Origin: MGBC124762 sp048201935
GTDB lineage: Bacteria > Bacillota > Clostridia > Oscillospirales > Oscillospiraceae
DNA: 64,000 bases
Assembly: GCA_048201935.1 (NCBI GenBank)
Contig: DBFBGR010000019.1
Coordinates: 34,948-98,947, forward strand
Direction of reading: 5' to 3'
The notes beneath the pieces were generated by a model. The model did no database searches and had not been told where the DNA came from. It saw nothing but the letters and a program-made list of their open reading frames with translations. Made by a program: the position numbers and the translations under genes. This document shows, one piece after another, positions 1 through 8,718 of this stretch (position 1 is the stretch's first letter; each line of letters opens with the position of its first letter).

Positions 1-307
1 ACAGTTCGTCAGGCCCGCACGGTTTTCCCTCATGGGTGTAAAATTTTGAATAGATCTCTGTGACGCCATCTTCCTCATCATAGATCTCAAAGCAGTCTGA
101 TATGGAAAACACTTCAATTTTCACAAGATCTCCATCCGGGTTTTCGTATTCTTCGCAGTATTCTTCGGCATATTTCTCTGCTTTTTTGAATACTTCATCC
201 GGGGTTTCCGCTTTAACGCTAACGATTGATTCCTCGTATTTCTGCTCTAAAACAGTTGCCTCATTCCGTACCGTATAACAAAAGATGAGTTTTATCTCAT
301 ATGGCAT
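1..307 (-). CDS. DUF4288-like protein, C-terminus off the window
   Basis: A minus-strand reading frame opens at ATG 307 and stays open to the window edge, about 102 codons. An AGAGGTG ribosome binding site lies about 9 bases upstream. The protein begins MPYEIKLIF and contains a YEESIVSVKA segment, a KKAEKYAEEYCEEY helix, and a late stretch DCFEIYDEEDG followed by EIYSKFY. This layout resembles small cytoplasmic DUF4288 proteins, whose function is unknown. It lies just downstream of rarA in the same direction. Its codons are more A/T-rich than those of rarA and glyA, which fits an accessory gene. The family call is from memory of the pattern; the open frame and RBS are seen directly. Confidence 0.6.
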   Translation of the reverse strand, partial: MPYEIKLIFCYTVRNEATVLEQKYEESIVSVKAETPDEVFKKAEKYAEEYCEEYENPDGDLVKIEVFSISDCFEIYDEEDGVTEIYSKFYTHEGKPCGPDEL

Positions 308-323
308 CTTTTTCAACACCTCT

Positions 324-1604
324 TCATTCCCGCTCACCCTTGAGCTTTTCCCAGTAGGCCCGGGCGGCCTGCTCGTTCTTGTTGTCGCCGAACTCGTAGT
401 AGACCACGTCGGCCAACTCGTCGGGGAGATACTGCTGGTCCACCCAGTGGCCGGGGAAGCTGTGGGGGTAGAGATAGCCCTGCTCCCGCTCCTGACCGGC
501 GCTGTCGGCATGGACGTTTTGCAAATGCCGGGGAATGGAGCCCGTCTTCCCCGCCCGAACGTCGGCCCAGGCAGCGTTGATGGCACTCACCACCGAGTTG
601 GATTTCGGCGCGGTGGCCAGCAAGATCACCGCCTGGCCCAGCATGAGCTGCGCCTCGGGAAGGCCCACCTGGAAGGCGTTATCCACCAAGGCCCGGACGA
701 TAAGGGCGGCCTGGGGGTAGGCCATGCCGATGTCCTCGCTGGCCGAGCAGAGGATGCGGCGGATGGCGGTGATCATGTCCCCGGCCTCCAAGAGCCGTGC
801 CAGGTAGTGGAGGGCGGCGTCGGGGTCGGAGCCCCGGAGGGACTTCATCAGGGCGGAGGCGATATCATAGTGGTCGTCCCCTTCCCTATCGTAGCGCATG
901 GCGGTGCCCTGGGCGGCCAGCTTGGCGTCGTCCAGGGTGACAAGGGCTTTGCCTTTACTGCCCTTGCGGGTCAAGGCTGCGTTGGACAAGAGCTCCACGG
1001 TGTTCAGGGCCTTGCGCACATCGCCGCCGCAGGCCCAGGCGATCTGGCCCAAGACTCCCTCTTCCAGCTCTAACTTCTTGCCAAGCCGCTCCTCCATGGC
1101 GTGAAAGCCCCGGGAAATGGCGGGCTCCACGTCTTGGGCGGTGAGGGGCTTGAACTCAAAGACACTGGACCGGGACAGCACGGCGTTATAGATGTAGAAG
1201 TAGGGGTTCTCCGTGGTGGAGGCAATGAGGGTCACATCCCCGCTCTCGATGACCTCCAGCAGGGATTGCTGCTGCTTTTTGTTGAAGTACTGGATCTCGT
1301 CCAGGTACAGGAGGATGCCGTTGGGGGCCAGCATGGTGCCCACCTGGGCGATGATGTCCTTCACATCGCTGAGAGAGGCGGTGGTGGCGTTGAGGCGGTG
1401 GAGGGTGCGGCCCGAGCGCTTAGCGATGATGTTGGCCACGGTGGTCTTGCCCGTGCCCGACGGGCCATAGAAGATGAGGTTGGGCACGGGGCCGGTCTCC
1501 ACGATACGCCGCAGCAGGCCGCCGGGGCCCAGGATGTGGCCCTGGCCCACCACGTCGTCCAGGCTCTCAGGCCGTATCTCGTCGGCCAAGGGCCGATACT
1601 CCAT
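324..1604 (-). CDS. rarA: RarA/MgsA replication-associated recombination AAA+ ATPase
   Basis: This 426-residue protein is a clamp-loader-like AAA+ ATPase of the RarA/MgsA/WHIP family, which acts at stalled replication forks with SSB and RecA. Walker A is GPSGTGKT (residues 47-54) and Walker B is ILLYLDE (about 96-102). An S-T-T-E-N-P sensor segment follows, and the C-terminal half carries the tetramerisation region ending near SFPGHWVDQQYLPDEL. Length is normal for the family. The ATG at 1604 follows AAGGAGG at good spacing. The gene lies 40 bases after glyA and probably shares its transcript. Confidence 0.93.
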   Translation of the reverse strand: MEYRPLADEIRPESLDDVVGQGHILGPGGLLRRIVETGPVPNLIFYGPSGTGKTTVANIIAKRSGRTLHRLNATTASLSDVKDIIAQVGTMLAPNGILLYLDEIQYFNKKQQQSLLEVIESGDVTLIASTTENPYFYIYNAVLSRSSVFEFKPLTAQDVEPAISRGFHAMEERLGKKLELEEGVLGQIAWACGGDVRKALNTVELLSNAALTRKGSKGKALVTLDDAKLAAQGTAMRYDREGDDHYDIASALMKSLRGSDPDAALHYLARLLEAGDMITAIRRILCSASEDIGMAYPQAALIVRALVDNAFQVGLPEAQLMLGQAVILLATAPKSNSVVSAINAAWADVRAGKTGSIPRHLQNVHADSAGQEREQGYLYPHSFPGHWVDQQYLPDELADVVYYEFGDNKNEQAARAYWEKLKGERE

Positions 1605-1644
1605 CTCCGTCCCCTCCTTTCAACAGGTGTAAAGGGAGTTGCCC

Positions 1645-2889
1645 TTACGCCTCGTACAGCGGGTATTTCTCGGTGAGCGCGGCCACCCGGGCCCGCAGAG
1701 CGTCCTGCTTGCCGTCGAAGTCGGTGGCGGTGTCCCAGATGATGCGGGCGATCTCGGCAAAGTCGGCGGGACCGAAGCCACGAGTGGTGGCGGCGGGGGT
1801 GCCCACCCGGATGCCGCTGGTGACAAAGGGCTTCTCTGGGTCGTTGGGGATGGCGTTTTTGTTGACGGTGATGTTCACCTCGTCCAGACGGTGCTCCATG
1901 TCCTTGCCGGTGATGCCCGCCTTGCGGAGGTCCACCAGAGCCAGGTGGTTGTCCGTGCCGCCGCTGACCAGGTCGAAGCCCGCGTCCATCAGACCCTTGG
2001 CCAACGCCTGGGCGTTTTCGATGATGCGCTGCTGATAGGCCTTGAACTCGGGCTTCAACGCCTCGCCGAAGGCCACGGCCTTGGCGGCGATGATGTGCTC
2101 CAGGGGGCCGCCCTGGCTGCCGGGGAAGATGGCGGAGTCGATCTTCTTGGCGTGCTCCTCCTTGCAGAGGATCATGCCGCCCCGGGGGCCACGGAGGGTC
2201 TTGTGGGTAGTGGTGGTGACCACATCGGCGTAGGGCACGGGCGAGGGATGGAGCCCGGCGGCCACCAACCCGGCAATATGGGCCATGTCCACCATCAGGT
2301 AGGCCCCCACCTCGTGGGCGATGTCGGCGAAGGTCTTGAAGTCGATGATGCGGGGATAGGCCGAGGCTCCGGCAATGATCATCTTGGGCTTGTGCTTCTT
2401 GGCCTGGTCCCGGACCTGGTCGTAGTCGATGCGGCCGTCGGCCCCCACGCCGTAGAAGACCATGTTGTAGTTCTTGCCCGAGAAGTTCACCGGGGAGCCG
2501 TGGGTCAGGTGGCCGCCGTTAGAGAGGTCCATGCCCATGACGGTGTCGCCCACCTGGCACAGGGCCTGGTAGACGGCGTAGTTGGCCTGGGCCCCGGCGT
2601 GGGGCTGGACGTTGGCGTGGTCGGCGCCGTAGAGCTGGCAGGCCCGCTGGCGGGCGATGTCCTCCACCACGTCCACACACTGGCAGCCGCCGTAGTAGCG
2701 CTTGCCGGGATAGCCCTCGGCGTATTTGTTGGTCAAGACCGTGCCCATGGTGAGCAAGACCGCCTCGCTGACGAAGTTTTCCGAGGCGATGAGCTCGATG
2801 TTGCGGCGCTGGCGGTCGTACTCAGCCTGGATGCCCGCGCCGACCTCCGGGTCCAGCTGGGCGATGCGGTCCATGATCTCTCGAAGCAT
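1645..2889 (-). CDS. glyA: Serine hydroxymethyltransferase
   Basis: This 414-residue PLP enzyme interconverts serine and glycine and loads tetrahydrofolate with a one-carbon unit in the cytoplasm. The PLP lysine is K230 in TTTTHKTLRGPRGG. The N-terminal ELIASENF segment and YPGKRYYGG are family hallmarks. Length matches bacterial GlyA. The ATG at 2889 has GGGAGG upstream. It is divergent from nth across about 100 bases of AT-rich DNA and is followed by rarA. It functionally complements folD at 44346-45194, also in this window. Confidence 0.96.
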   Translation of the reverse strand: MLREIMDRIAQLDPEVGAGIQAEYDRQRRNIELIASENFVSEAVLLTMGTVLTNKYAEGYPGKRYYGGCQCVDVVEDIARQRACQLYGADHANVQPHAGAQANYAVYQALCQVGDTVMGMDLSNGGHLTHGSPVNFSGKNYNMVFYGVGADGRIDYDQVRDQAKKHKPKMIIAGASAYPRIIDFKTFADIAHEVGAYLMVDMAHIAGLVAAGLHPSPVPYADVVTTTTHKTLRGPRGGMILCKEEHAKKIDSAIFPGSQGGPLEHIIAAKAVAFGEALKPEFKAYQQRIIENAQALAKGLMDAGFDLVSGGTDNHLALVDLRKAGITGKDMEHRLDEVNITVNKNAIPNDPEKPFVTSGIRVGTPAATTRGFGPADFAEIARIIWDTATDFDGKQDALRARVAALTEKYPLYEA

Positions 2890-2991
2890 TGTGGTGTCCT
2901 CCCATAAAAAAATTGTCGCATTCTACTCCAAAATATGCTATGCTATATTGTACTCAAAGAAACCCCCTGCGTCAAGAGGAGGAGAACGCCC
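2890..2991. promoter_or_regulatory. Divergent glyA/nth promoter region
   Basis: This is a 102-base AT-rich gap between the divergently transcribed glyA and nth. It contains overlapping TATGCT/TATATT-type hexamers at 2934-2949 that could act as -10 elements on either strand, but no -35 box at ideal spacing could be assigned. The nth ribosome binding site AGAGGAGGA is at about 2975-2983. Confidence 0.4.
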
Positions 2992-3636
2992 ATGACAAAA
3001 AAAGAACGGGCCCTGCATATCGTTGAAGCCCTGAAGGACCGCTACCCCAAGAGCCTTTGCTCGCTGGAGTACGAAAAGGACTACGAGCTGCTCTTCGCCG
3101 TGCGCCTGTCTGCCCAGTGCACCGACGCCCGGGTGAATATGGTCACGCCGGAGCTCTACAGCACCTACCCCACCCTGGAGGCCCTGGCCGGGGCCGACGT
3201 GGCCGACGTGGAGCGCATCATCCACTCCACCGGGTTTTTCCGGGCCAAGGCCCGGGATATCGTGCTCTCGGCCCAAATGCTGCTCTCCGAGCACGGCGGC
3301 AAGGTGCCCAATGATATGGACGCGCTATTAAAGCTCCCTGGCGTGGGGAGAAAGACCGCCAACCTGGTGATGGGCGACATCTACGGCATGCCCGGGGCGG
3401 TGGTGGCGGACACCCACTGCATCCGCATCACCGGCAAGCTGGGCCTCACCGACGGCACCAAGGACCCCGCCAAGGTAGAGACCCAGCTCCGCAAGGTCCT
3501 CCCCGCCGACGAATCCAACGACTTTTGTCACCGCATGGTGCTCTTTGGCCGGGACGTGTGTACCGCCCGCTCGCCCAAGTGCGAGCTGTGCCCGCTCCAG
3601 GAATGGTGCGCAACGTGGCAAAAGGAGCATAAATGA
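2992..3636 (+). CDS. nth: Endonuclease III (HhH-GPD DNA glycosylase/AP lyase)
   Basis: This 214-residue base-excision repair enzyme removes oxidised pyrimidines and cleaves the abasic site. The helix-hairpin-helix LPGVGRKTANLV carries the catalytic lysine K121, and the catalytic aspartate is D140 in VVADTHCIR. The C-terminus has the canonical 4Fe-4S ligands C190-x6-C197-x2-C200-x5-C206. ATG 2992 was chosen because AGAGGAGGA lies directly upstream and it gives the normal family length. An in-frame extension to 2935 would run through the promoter region. An intrinsic terminator follows immediately. Confidence 0.95.
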   Translation: MTKKERALHIVEALKDRYPKSLCSLEYEKDYELLFAVRLSAQCTDARVNMVTPELYSTYPTLEALAGADVADVERIIHSTGFFRAKARDIVLSAQMLLSEHGGKVPNDMDALLKLPGVGRKTANLVMGDIYGMPGAVVADTHCIRITGKLGLTDGTKDPAKVETQLRKVLPADESNDFCHRMVLFGRDVCTARSPKCELCPLQEWCATWQKEHK

Positions 3637-3638
3637 GC

Positions 3639-3673
3639 AAAACGGCTGGCCCTGGTGGGCCAGCCGTTTTTTG
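3639..3673. terminator. Intrinsic terminator between nth and the WG gene
   Basis: AAAACGGCTGGCCC pairs with GGGCCAGCCGTTTT around a TGGT loop, followed by more Ts. The A/T flanks are symmetrical, so it can serve both the plus-strand nth and the minus-strand gene ending at 3683. Confidence 0.9.
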
Positions 3674-3682
3674 TTGCCAGAC

Positions 3683-5473
3683 TTATTTCCCCCACACCGT
3701 GGCGCTGGGAGAGAGGGGATTTGCGTTCGCGCCCAGCCAGAAGAGCTTGATCTGATCCGCCCCGGCCTTTACCTTGGCCGTCATCTCGTCTCGGGTAAGT
3801 TGCTTGAGTTCTGTGAGCCGCCCCTTGTCATCATAGCAGCCGACCAGCACCTTTTCCTCTGGGGCCAGCTCTCCGCTGACCGCCACCTGACCCAATTCGT
3901 TGCAACTCCAATCCAGGTTTTTTTCATTTCCCTCCATATTACCCATTCGAGTTTTGGTAATGGAAATGGAAAACAGCCCAAAGTCCGTATAGTAGCCTCC
4001 ACGAGCGTATTCGTTATCATCATATGGATCTCTTTCCACGCATACTAAGCCATCCCCCAGAAACGCACAGCCACAAGACACGAGCGTACAAGGTATTGCT
4101 TCGTTTCCGGCTACGTCAAGAAAACCGAGTTTCCCATCCACCCATACCGCACGAAGGCCAAGGCTACTATCGAAGTCTCCTATGGAATCATATTTACAAG
4201 GAAGCACTTCCACACCGGTCTTGTCGATAATGCCCCAGGCATAAAAAGGGTCGCCCCATTCGTCCACTTCACCGTTTCCCTCTGCCACATACGCAACGCC
4301 ATCTTTATAGTTGTCTACTCTATTGTACTTGCAATCAATCACTTTCATGCCGTTTTTGTTAATAAATCCCCATTTGCCTGTATCGTAATCTCCAATACGC
4401 ACTGCCGCAAGGCCATCGAAAAAATCATTTGCACAGTCATATTCGCAGGGAACCACTTCCCTGCCCGCTTTGTCAACAAATCCAAATTTGCCTGTCCAGT
4501 AAGACCCAATTCGCACCATAGCCAGTCCCTCAGAGAAGGGCGAGACGGAATCATATTCACAGGGAATTACTTCCCTGCCCGTCTTGTCAACCATCCCCCA
4601 TTTGTCGTTCAATCCCACCTCTGCAAAGCCATCGGAAAAGGGATAGAAACTCGAATACTTGCAAGGGATTACTTCACTGCCTATTTTGTCGATAGCGCCC
4701 CAGTAGTTGTGGAACTTCACCCTTGCAAGTCCCTCAGTGAAAGAATAGACAGAATCATATTTGCAGGGAATAACTTCCTTCCCCGTCTGGTCAATATAAC
4801 CCCACTTTCCGTCCAACTTTACCGCAGCAAGACCTTCAGAGAAAGATTTCACTTCATCATACTTTAGGGCGATTACTTCTCTGCCCATCTTGTCGACATA
4901 GCCATATTTTCCATCCAAACGCACCGCTGCAAAGCCCTCAGAGAAATAACTGAAATAACCGCTATAATGTTCATCACTGTAGCGCCAATCATACTTACAG
5001 GGAATAACTTCCTCGCCCGTTTTGTCAATATAACCATATTTCCCGTCCAGCGCCACCTGCGCAAGACCTTCGGAAAAGTTACCGACATCGTCATACTTAA
5101 GCGGAATTACTTCCACACCGGTCTTGTCAATAAAACCATGCTCACCACCAGAGCCATAATAGTAATCTCCAATATACGCCGTCGCAAGGCCTTCACAGAA
5201 GAGACCTACCCCATCATACTTGCAAGAAATCACTTCAACGCCACTCTTGTCGATGCAGCCGTATTTCCCATCTCGTGACACCCGCGCAAGGCCATCATCA
5301 AAAGTGAAATAATCAGCAACTGCAATCTCATCAGAATCATACTCGCCAATCGGAACAATCTCTGTTACCGTCCAGCCAATAGATTCGGTAGCTTCTGCCG
5401 CCTGGACGGTGGCAGGGAGCAGCGTGGCGGTCATGATAACCGCCAAAAGCATTGCAATTCCTCTCTTTTTCAT
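3683..5473 (-). CDS. Secreted WG-repeat protein
   Basis: This 596-residue protein starts with a signal peptide (MKKRGIAMLLAVIMTATLLP, likely cleaved near VQA-AEA), so it should be exported. The body holds about 11 WG (KWG) repeats of roughly 45-50 residues with cores such as GKYGYIDKTG and GKWGYIDQTG, each followed by EVIPCKYD and an F-S-E-G-L-A segment. The C-terminal ~90 residues are not repeats. The family forms beta-rich repeat folds with no known enzymatic role. ATG 5473 was chosen because CGGAGG precedes it and the signal peptide starts there; the open frame extends to 5668 through leader DNA. Base composition is more AT-rich than its neighbours. Confidence 0.85.
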   Translation of the reverse strand: MKKRGIAMLLAVIMTATLLPATVQAAEATESIGWTVTEIVPIGEYDSDEIAVADYFTFDDGLARVSRDGKYGCIDKSGVEVISCKYDGVGLFCEGLATAYIGDYYYGSGGEHGFIDKTGVEVIPLKYDDVGNFSEGLAQVALDGKYGYIDKTGEEVIPCKYDWRYSDEHYSGYFSYFSEGFAAVRLDGKYGYVDKMGREVIALKYDEVKSFSEGLAAVKLDGKWGYIDQTGKEVIPCKYDSVYSFTEGLARVKFHNYWGAIDKIGSEVIPCKYSSFYPFSDGFAEVGLNDKWGMVDKTGREVIPCEYDSVSPFSEGLAMVRIGSYWTGKFGFVDKAGREVVPCEYDCANDFFDGLAAVRIGDYDTGKWGFINKNGMKVIDCKYNRVDNYKDGVAYVAEGNGEVDEWGDPFYAWGIIDKTGVEVLPCKYDSIGDFDSSLGLRAVWVDGKLGFLDVAGNEAIPCTLVSCGCAFLGDGLVCVERDPYDDNEYARGGYYTDFGLFSISITKTRMGNMEGNEKNLDWSCNELGQVAVSGELAPEEKVLVGCYDDKGRLTELKQLTRDEMTAKVKAGADQIKLFWLGANANPLSPSATVWGK

Positions 5474-5493
5474 CTGTTTTCCTCCGTTTTTTG

Positions 5494-5552
5494 GTTTCCG
5501 CGCCTCCCGGGCGAGGCCGAGGCCCCGCCCTTGCCGGGAGGTCGTCGGAAAC
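5494..5552 (-). other. Large GC-rich hairpin in the WG gene leader
   Basis: GTTTCCG (5494-5500) pairs with CGGAAAC (5546-5552) and CCTCCCGG (5503-5510) with CCGGGAGG (5534-5541), giving a long stem that ends about 20 bases before the WG start codon. It may affect translation or mRNA stability. It has no T tract of its own. Confidence 0.55.
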
Positions 5553-5556
5553 GCGC

Positions 5557-5640
5557 AAAAAAGCGGTGTTGAGAGCGTTTGCCTCAACACCGCCGGAGAA
5601 ATCCAGCGTAACACACAGTTTAGCCCTTGAAAAGAATCCA
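5557..5640 (-). promoter_or_regulatory. Candidate attenuator leader or short RNA ahead of the WG gene
   Basis: On the minus strand, an 11-bp stem (5583-5593 with 5563-5573, 9-base loop) is followed by six Ts (5562-5557): a complete intrinsic terminator upstream of the WG gene. An earlier hairpin, CGCTGGA-tttc-TCCGGCG (about 5605-5588), shares bases with the terminator's first arm, so the two cannot form together. The -10-like TATAAT at the gltX promoter also reads TATAAT on the minus strand, but its -35 is weak. Function is inferred. Confidence 0.45.
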
Positions 5641-5655
5641 AGGAACCATTATAAT
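5627..5655 (+). promoter_or_regulatory. Sigma-A-type promoter for gltX
   Basis: TTGAAA (5627-5632), a 17-base spacer and TATAAT (5650-5655) give a near-consensus vegetative promoter. Transcription would start near 5662 and leave a leader of about 170 bases before gltX. Confidence 0.85.
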
Positions 5656-5708
5656 AGCTGTGGCGCAACTATTCGTTGCTGTGCTGAGTGCCCATACACT
5701 CCGTACAG

Positions 5709-5738
5709 GGCCGCGGGGTGTTGCCGCACTCCGTGGCC
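5709..5738 (+). other. Strong hairpin in the gltX 5' leader
   Basis: GGCCGCGGGGT (5709-5719) pairs over all 11 positions (two G-U) with ACTCCGTGGCC (5728-5738) around an 8-base loop. No T tract follows and no T-box sequence is present, so it is not a standard attenuator. Confidence 0.5.
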
Positions 5739-5830
5739 TGCCGCCTTTTTGGCGTTCCTACGTTGTATTTTACTACATCATTATGGAAAAAGCAAGCAGA
5801 GAATGGAACTTTTCATGGGAGGTCCTTTGG

Positions 5831-7309
5831 ATGGATATGACATGGTTTGACGAGATGGAAGCCCGCATCCCCGTGGGCGAGGCCCGGACCCGGTTCGCCC
5901 CCTCCCCTACGGGCTATATGCACGTGGGCAATCTGCGCACCGCCCTCTACACCTGGCTCATCGCCCGGAGTCTAGGCGGCAAGTTCATTTTGCGCATTGA
6001 GGACACCGACCAGGGCCGTCTGGTGGAGGGCGCGGTAGACATCATCTACAAGACCCTGCGGCAGACCGGGCTGACCTGGGACGAGGGCCCAGACGTGGGC
6101 GGCCCAGTGGGGCCCTACATCCAGACCCAGCGGCGGGACCTCTACGGCAGGTACGCCCATCTGCTGGTGGAGCGGGGCGCGGCCTACTATTGCTTCTGCG
6201 AGAAGGCGGAGAGCGAGGAGGATTCGGGGGAGTTTGACCGTGCCGCCGACCCCTGCCGGGACATCCCCTACGCCGAGGCCCGCGCCAGGGTGGACGCCGG
6301 TGAGCCCTATGTCATCCGGCAGAAGATCCCCGCCGGGCAGACCACTTTCTCGGACGCCATCTACGGCGACATCACCGTGGACAACGCCGACCTGGACGAC
6401 CAGGTGCTGATGAAGCGGGACGGTTTGCCCACCTACAACTTCGCCAACGTCATCGACGACCACCTCATGGGCATCACCCATGTGGTCCGGGGCAGCGAGT
6501 ACCTGTCCTCCGCCCCCAAGTATAACCTTTTGTACAAGGCCTTTGGCTGGGCTGTGCCCACCTACGTCCACTGCTCCCCCGTCATGCGGGACGCCCAGAA
6601 CAAGATGTCCAAGCGCCACGGCGACCCCTCCTATGAGGACCTGCTGGCCATGGGCTTCCTCTCCGAGGCGGTGGTGAACTATGTGGCCTTGCTGGGCTGG
6701 AGCCCCAAGGGGGAGTATGCCGAGACGGAGTTCTTCACCCTGGACGAGCTGACAAAGGTCTTCGATATCCACGGCATCTCCAAGTCCCCCGCCATCTTTG
6801 ACCTGGAGAAGCTGAAGTATTTTAACGCCCACTACCTCCGCTCGCTTTCCCCGGAGGACTTCTATCCCCTGGCCGAGCCCTATTTGAAGGAGGCCATCCA
6901 CTCCCCCGCCATCGACCTGAAGCTGGTAGCCCCGCTGGTGCAGGGCCGGTGCGACACGCTGCTGGACATCGCGCCCCAGGTGGACTTCTTTGACGCGGTG
7001 CCGGAGTATGACAACGAGCTCTACTGCCACAAGAAGATGAAGACCGACGTGGAGAACTCCAAGGAGGCCCTGGGCTGGGTCATCCCCGCCCTGGAGGCGT
7101 TGCCGGAGTGGAGCTACGACGCCATCCACGACTGTCTCATCGCCCTGGCCGAGGCCCACGAGGTGAAAAACGGCCGGGTCATGTGGCCGGTGCGCACGGC
7201 TCTGTCGGGCAAGGCGGTGACCCCCGGCGGCGCGGTAGAGCTGTGCCATATTTTGGGCCGGGACGAGGCGCTGAAGCGTCTGCGGGCCGGGGTGGAGCAC
7301 CTGGGATAA
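5831..7309 (+). CDS. gltX: Glutamyl-tRNA synthetase
   Basis: This 492-residue class I synthetase charges tRNA-Glu in the cytoplasm. The HIGH-type motif is HVGN (residues 31-34, within FAPSPTGYMHVGNLRTALY) and the KMSKR motif is intact at about 258-262. Length is normal. ATG 5831 was chosen because GGGAGG lies 8 bases upstream; the longer frame from 5627 would start inside the promoter. Whether it also charges tRNA-Gln (nondiscriminating, with GatCAB) cannot be told from this window. Confidence 0.96.
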   Translation: MDMTWFDEMEARIPVGEARTRFAPSPTGYMHVGNLRTALYTWLIARSLGGKFILRIEDTDQGRLVEGAVDIIYKTLRQTGLTWDEGPDVGGPVGPYIQTQRRDLYGRYAHLLVERGAAYYCFCEKAESEEDSGEFDRAADPCRDIPYAEARARVDAGEPYVIRQKIPAGQTTFSDAIYGDITVDNADLDDQVLMKRDGLPTYNFANVIDDHLMGITHVVRGSEYLSSAPKYNLLYKAFGWAVPTYVHCSPVMRDAQNKMSKRHGDPSYEDLLAMGFLSEAVVNYVALLGWSPKGEYAETEFFTLDELTKVFDIHGISKSPAIFDLEKLKYFNAHYLRSLSPEDFYPLAEPYLKEAIHSPAIDLKLVAPLVQGRCDTLLDIAPQVDFFDAVPEYDNELYCHKKMKTDVENSKEALGWVIPALEALPEWSYDAIHDCLIALAEAHEVKNGRVMWPVRTALSGKAVTPGGAVELCHILGRDEALKRLRAGVEHLG

Positions 7310-7370
7310 GTTTCCCCCATCACATAAAATTCCCCTTCCGTTGGCATACTGCCAGTGGGAGGGGATTTTT

Positions 7371-8714
7371 ATGGAAAAGCGTCTCAAGCGGGCCAAGGTC
7401 ACCTTCGTGGTGGCGGCCTTTATCATCGCCGTGGGCTTTGCCATCCAGGGCCACGTCCAGGCCCGGCAGTACAAGCGGCTGCTGACCAACGGCTACTACC
7501 ACGCCTTTTCCGAGCTGACCACCGCGGTGGGCGAGCTGGACACGGCGCTGCAGAAGTCCGTCTACACAACGCCGGGGCCGCTGCAGAGCAGCCTCTACCA
7601 GCAGGTCTACGCCAAGGCCCTGGCGGCCCAGTACGCTCTGGGGGAGCTGCCCTACGGCGACCAGGAACTGGAGCAGACCGCCGCATTTTTGGCCAAGACC
7701 GGGGACTATGCCGCCGCCCTGTGCCGGGGCGGCTGCGAGGACGCCACGGAAAATCTGGCGGCCCTGGCCGCCATTTCCGGCGGGTTGAATACGGCTCTGG
7801 CCGGGCTCCAAAGCGACCTGGAGGCCGGGGCGGTAGAGCTTCGTCAAGTGGTCCAGGCCGAGGGAGAGCTAGCCCAGCGGGTGGAGCGCGGCGGCGCAAT
7901 CCCCGGTGGCACAGCCTTTCAGGATGTGGAGTCCGACTTCCCTGAGCTGCCCAGTTTGGTCTACGATGGGCCCTTCTCCGAGCACCTCAGCGGCCAGACG
8001 CCCAAGGCCCTGGAGGGCCTGGACGCCGTCACCCAGGAACAGGCCCTCCAGGCGGCGGCGGACTTTCTCCACCTCTCCCCCCAGCGGCTCACGCCTCTGG
8101 GCCAGAGCCAGGGCGTGCTGCCCACCTACGGCTTTTCGGTGGCAACGGAGGACGGCCAGGGCTATATCGAGGTCACCTGCCAGGGCGGCCAGGTGCTGGA
8201 ATACTTCCTGGACCGGGCCCCCGGCCAGCCCACCATGGACGCCAGCCTCGGGGTGGAACTGGCCCAGAATTACCTGGCCAACTGGGGCTTTGCTCAGATG
8301 GAGCCCAGCTACCACATCCAGCGTGAGGGCCTGCTGACGGTCCACCTGGCCCCGGTAATGGACGGCGCGTTTTGCTACCCCGACCTTGTGAAGGTCACCA
8401 TCGGCCTGGACATGGGCAAGCTGCTGGGCTACGAGGCCCACGGCTATCTGACCCGGCACTATGAGCGCGCCCTTCCCGCCCCTGCCGTGGAGGAGGCCCA
8501 GGCCCGGGCGGCGGTGCCCCAGAGTCTGGCCATCCTGGCCGTCCAGCCCGCCCTCATCCCCACTGCCGGCGGCACCCAGGAGGTATTGACCTGGGAGTAC
8601 AAGTGCCAAAGCGGCGACGGCCGCCATGTGCTGGTCTACGTCAATGCCCAGACCGGCCAGCAGCAGAACATTTTGCTCCTTTTGGAGGACGAGACCGGGA
8701 CCTTGGCGTTGTGA
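7371..8714 (+). CDS. YpeB-like germination protein
   Basis: This 447-residue protein has an N-terminal membrane anchor (KVTFVVAAFIIAVGFAIQG), a helical central region, and C-terminal PepSY-like segments (for example DGQGYIEVTCQGGQVLEYFLD, shown in part). The organisation matches YpeB, which in Bacillus is needed to localise and stabilise the spore-cortex hydrolase SleB. No sleB lies next to it here: the neighbours are gltX, 61 bases upstream, and rpsB. ATG 7371 has GGGAGGGG upstream. It is probably expressed in the developing spore, but no convincing forespore promoter was found. Confidence 0.75.
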   Translation: MEKRLKRAKVTFVVAAFIIAVGFAIQGHVQARQYKRLLTNGYYHAFSELTTAVGELDTALQKSVYTTPGPLQSSLYQQVYAKALAAQYALGELPYGDQELEQTAAFLAKTGDYAAALCRGGCEDATENLAALAAISGGLNTALAGLQSDLEAGAVELRQVVQAEGELAQRVERGGAIPGGTAFQDVESDFPELPSLVYDGPFSEHLSGQTPKALEGLDAVTQEQALQAAADFLHLSPQRLTPLGQSQGVLPTYGFSVATEDGQGYIEVTCQGGQVLEYFLDRAPGQPTMDASLGVELAQNYLANWGFAQMEPSYHIQREGLLTVHLAPVMDGAFCYPDLVKVTIGLDMGKLLGYEAHGYLTRHYERALPAPAVEEAQARAAVPQSLAILAVQPALIPTAGGTQEVLTWEYKCQSGDGRHVLVYVNAQTGQQQNILLLLEDETGTLAL

Positions 8715-8718
8715 ACAA

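Noticed and set aside
1639..2907. 422-codon open frame antisense to glyA
   Set aside because: glyA is unambiguous; the antisense product has no recognisable domain.
5656..5830. T-box in the gltX leader
   Set aside because: No GGTACCGCG-type T-box sequence and no terminator/antiterminator pair on the plus strand.
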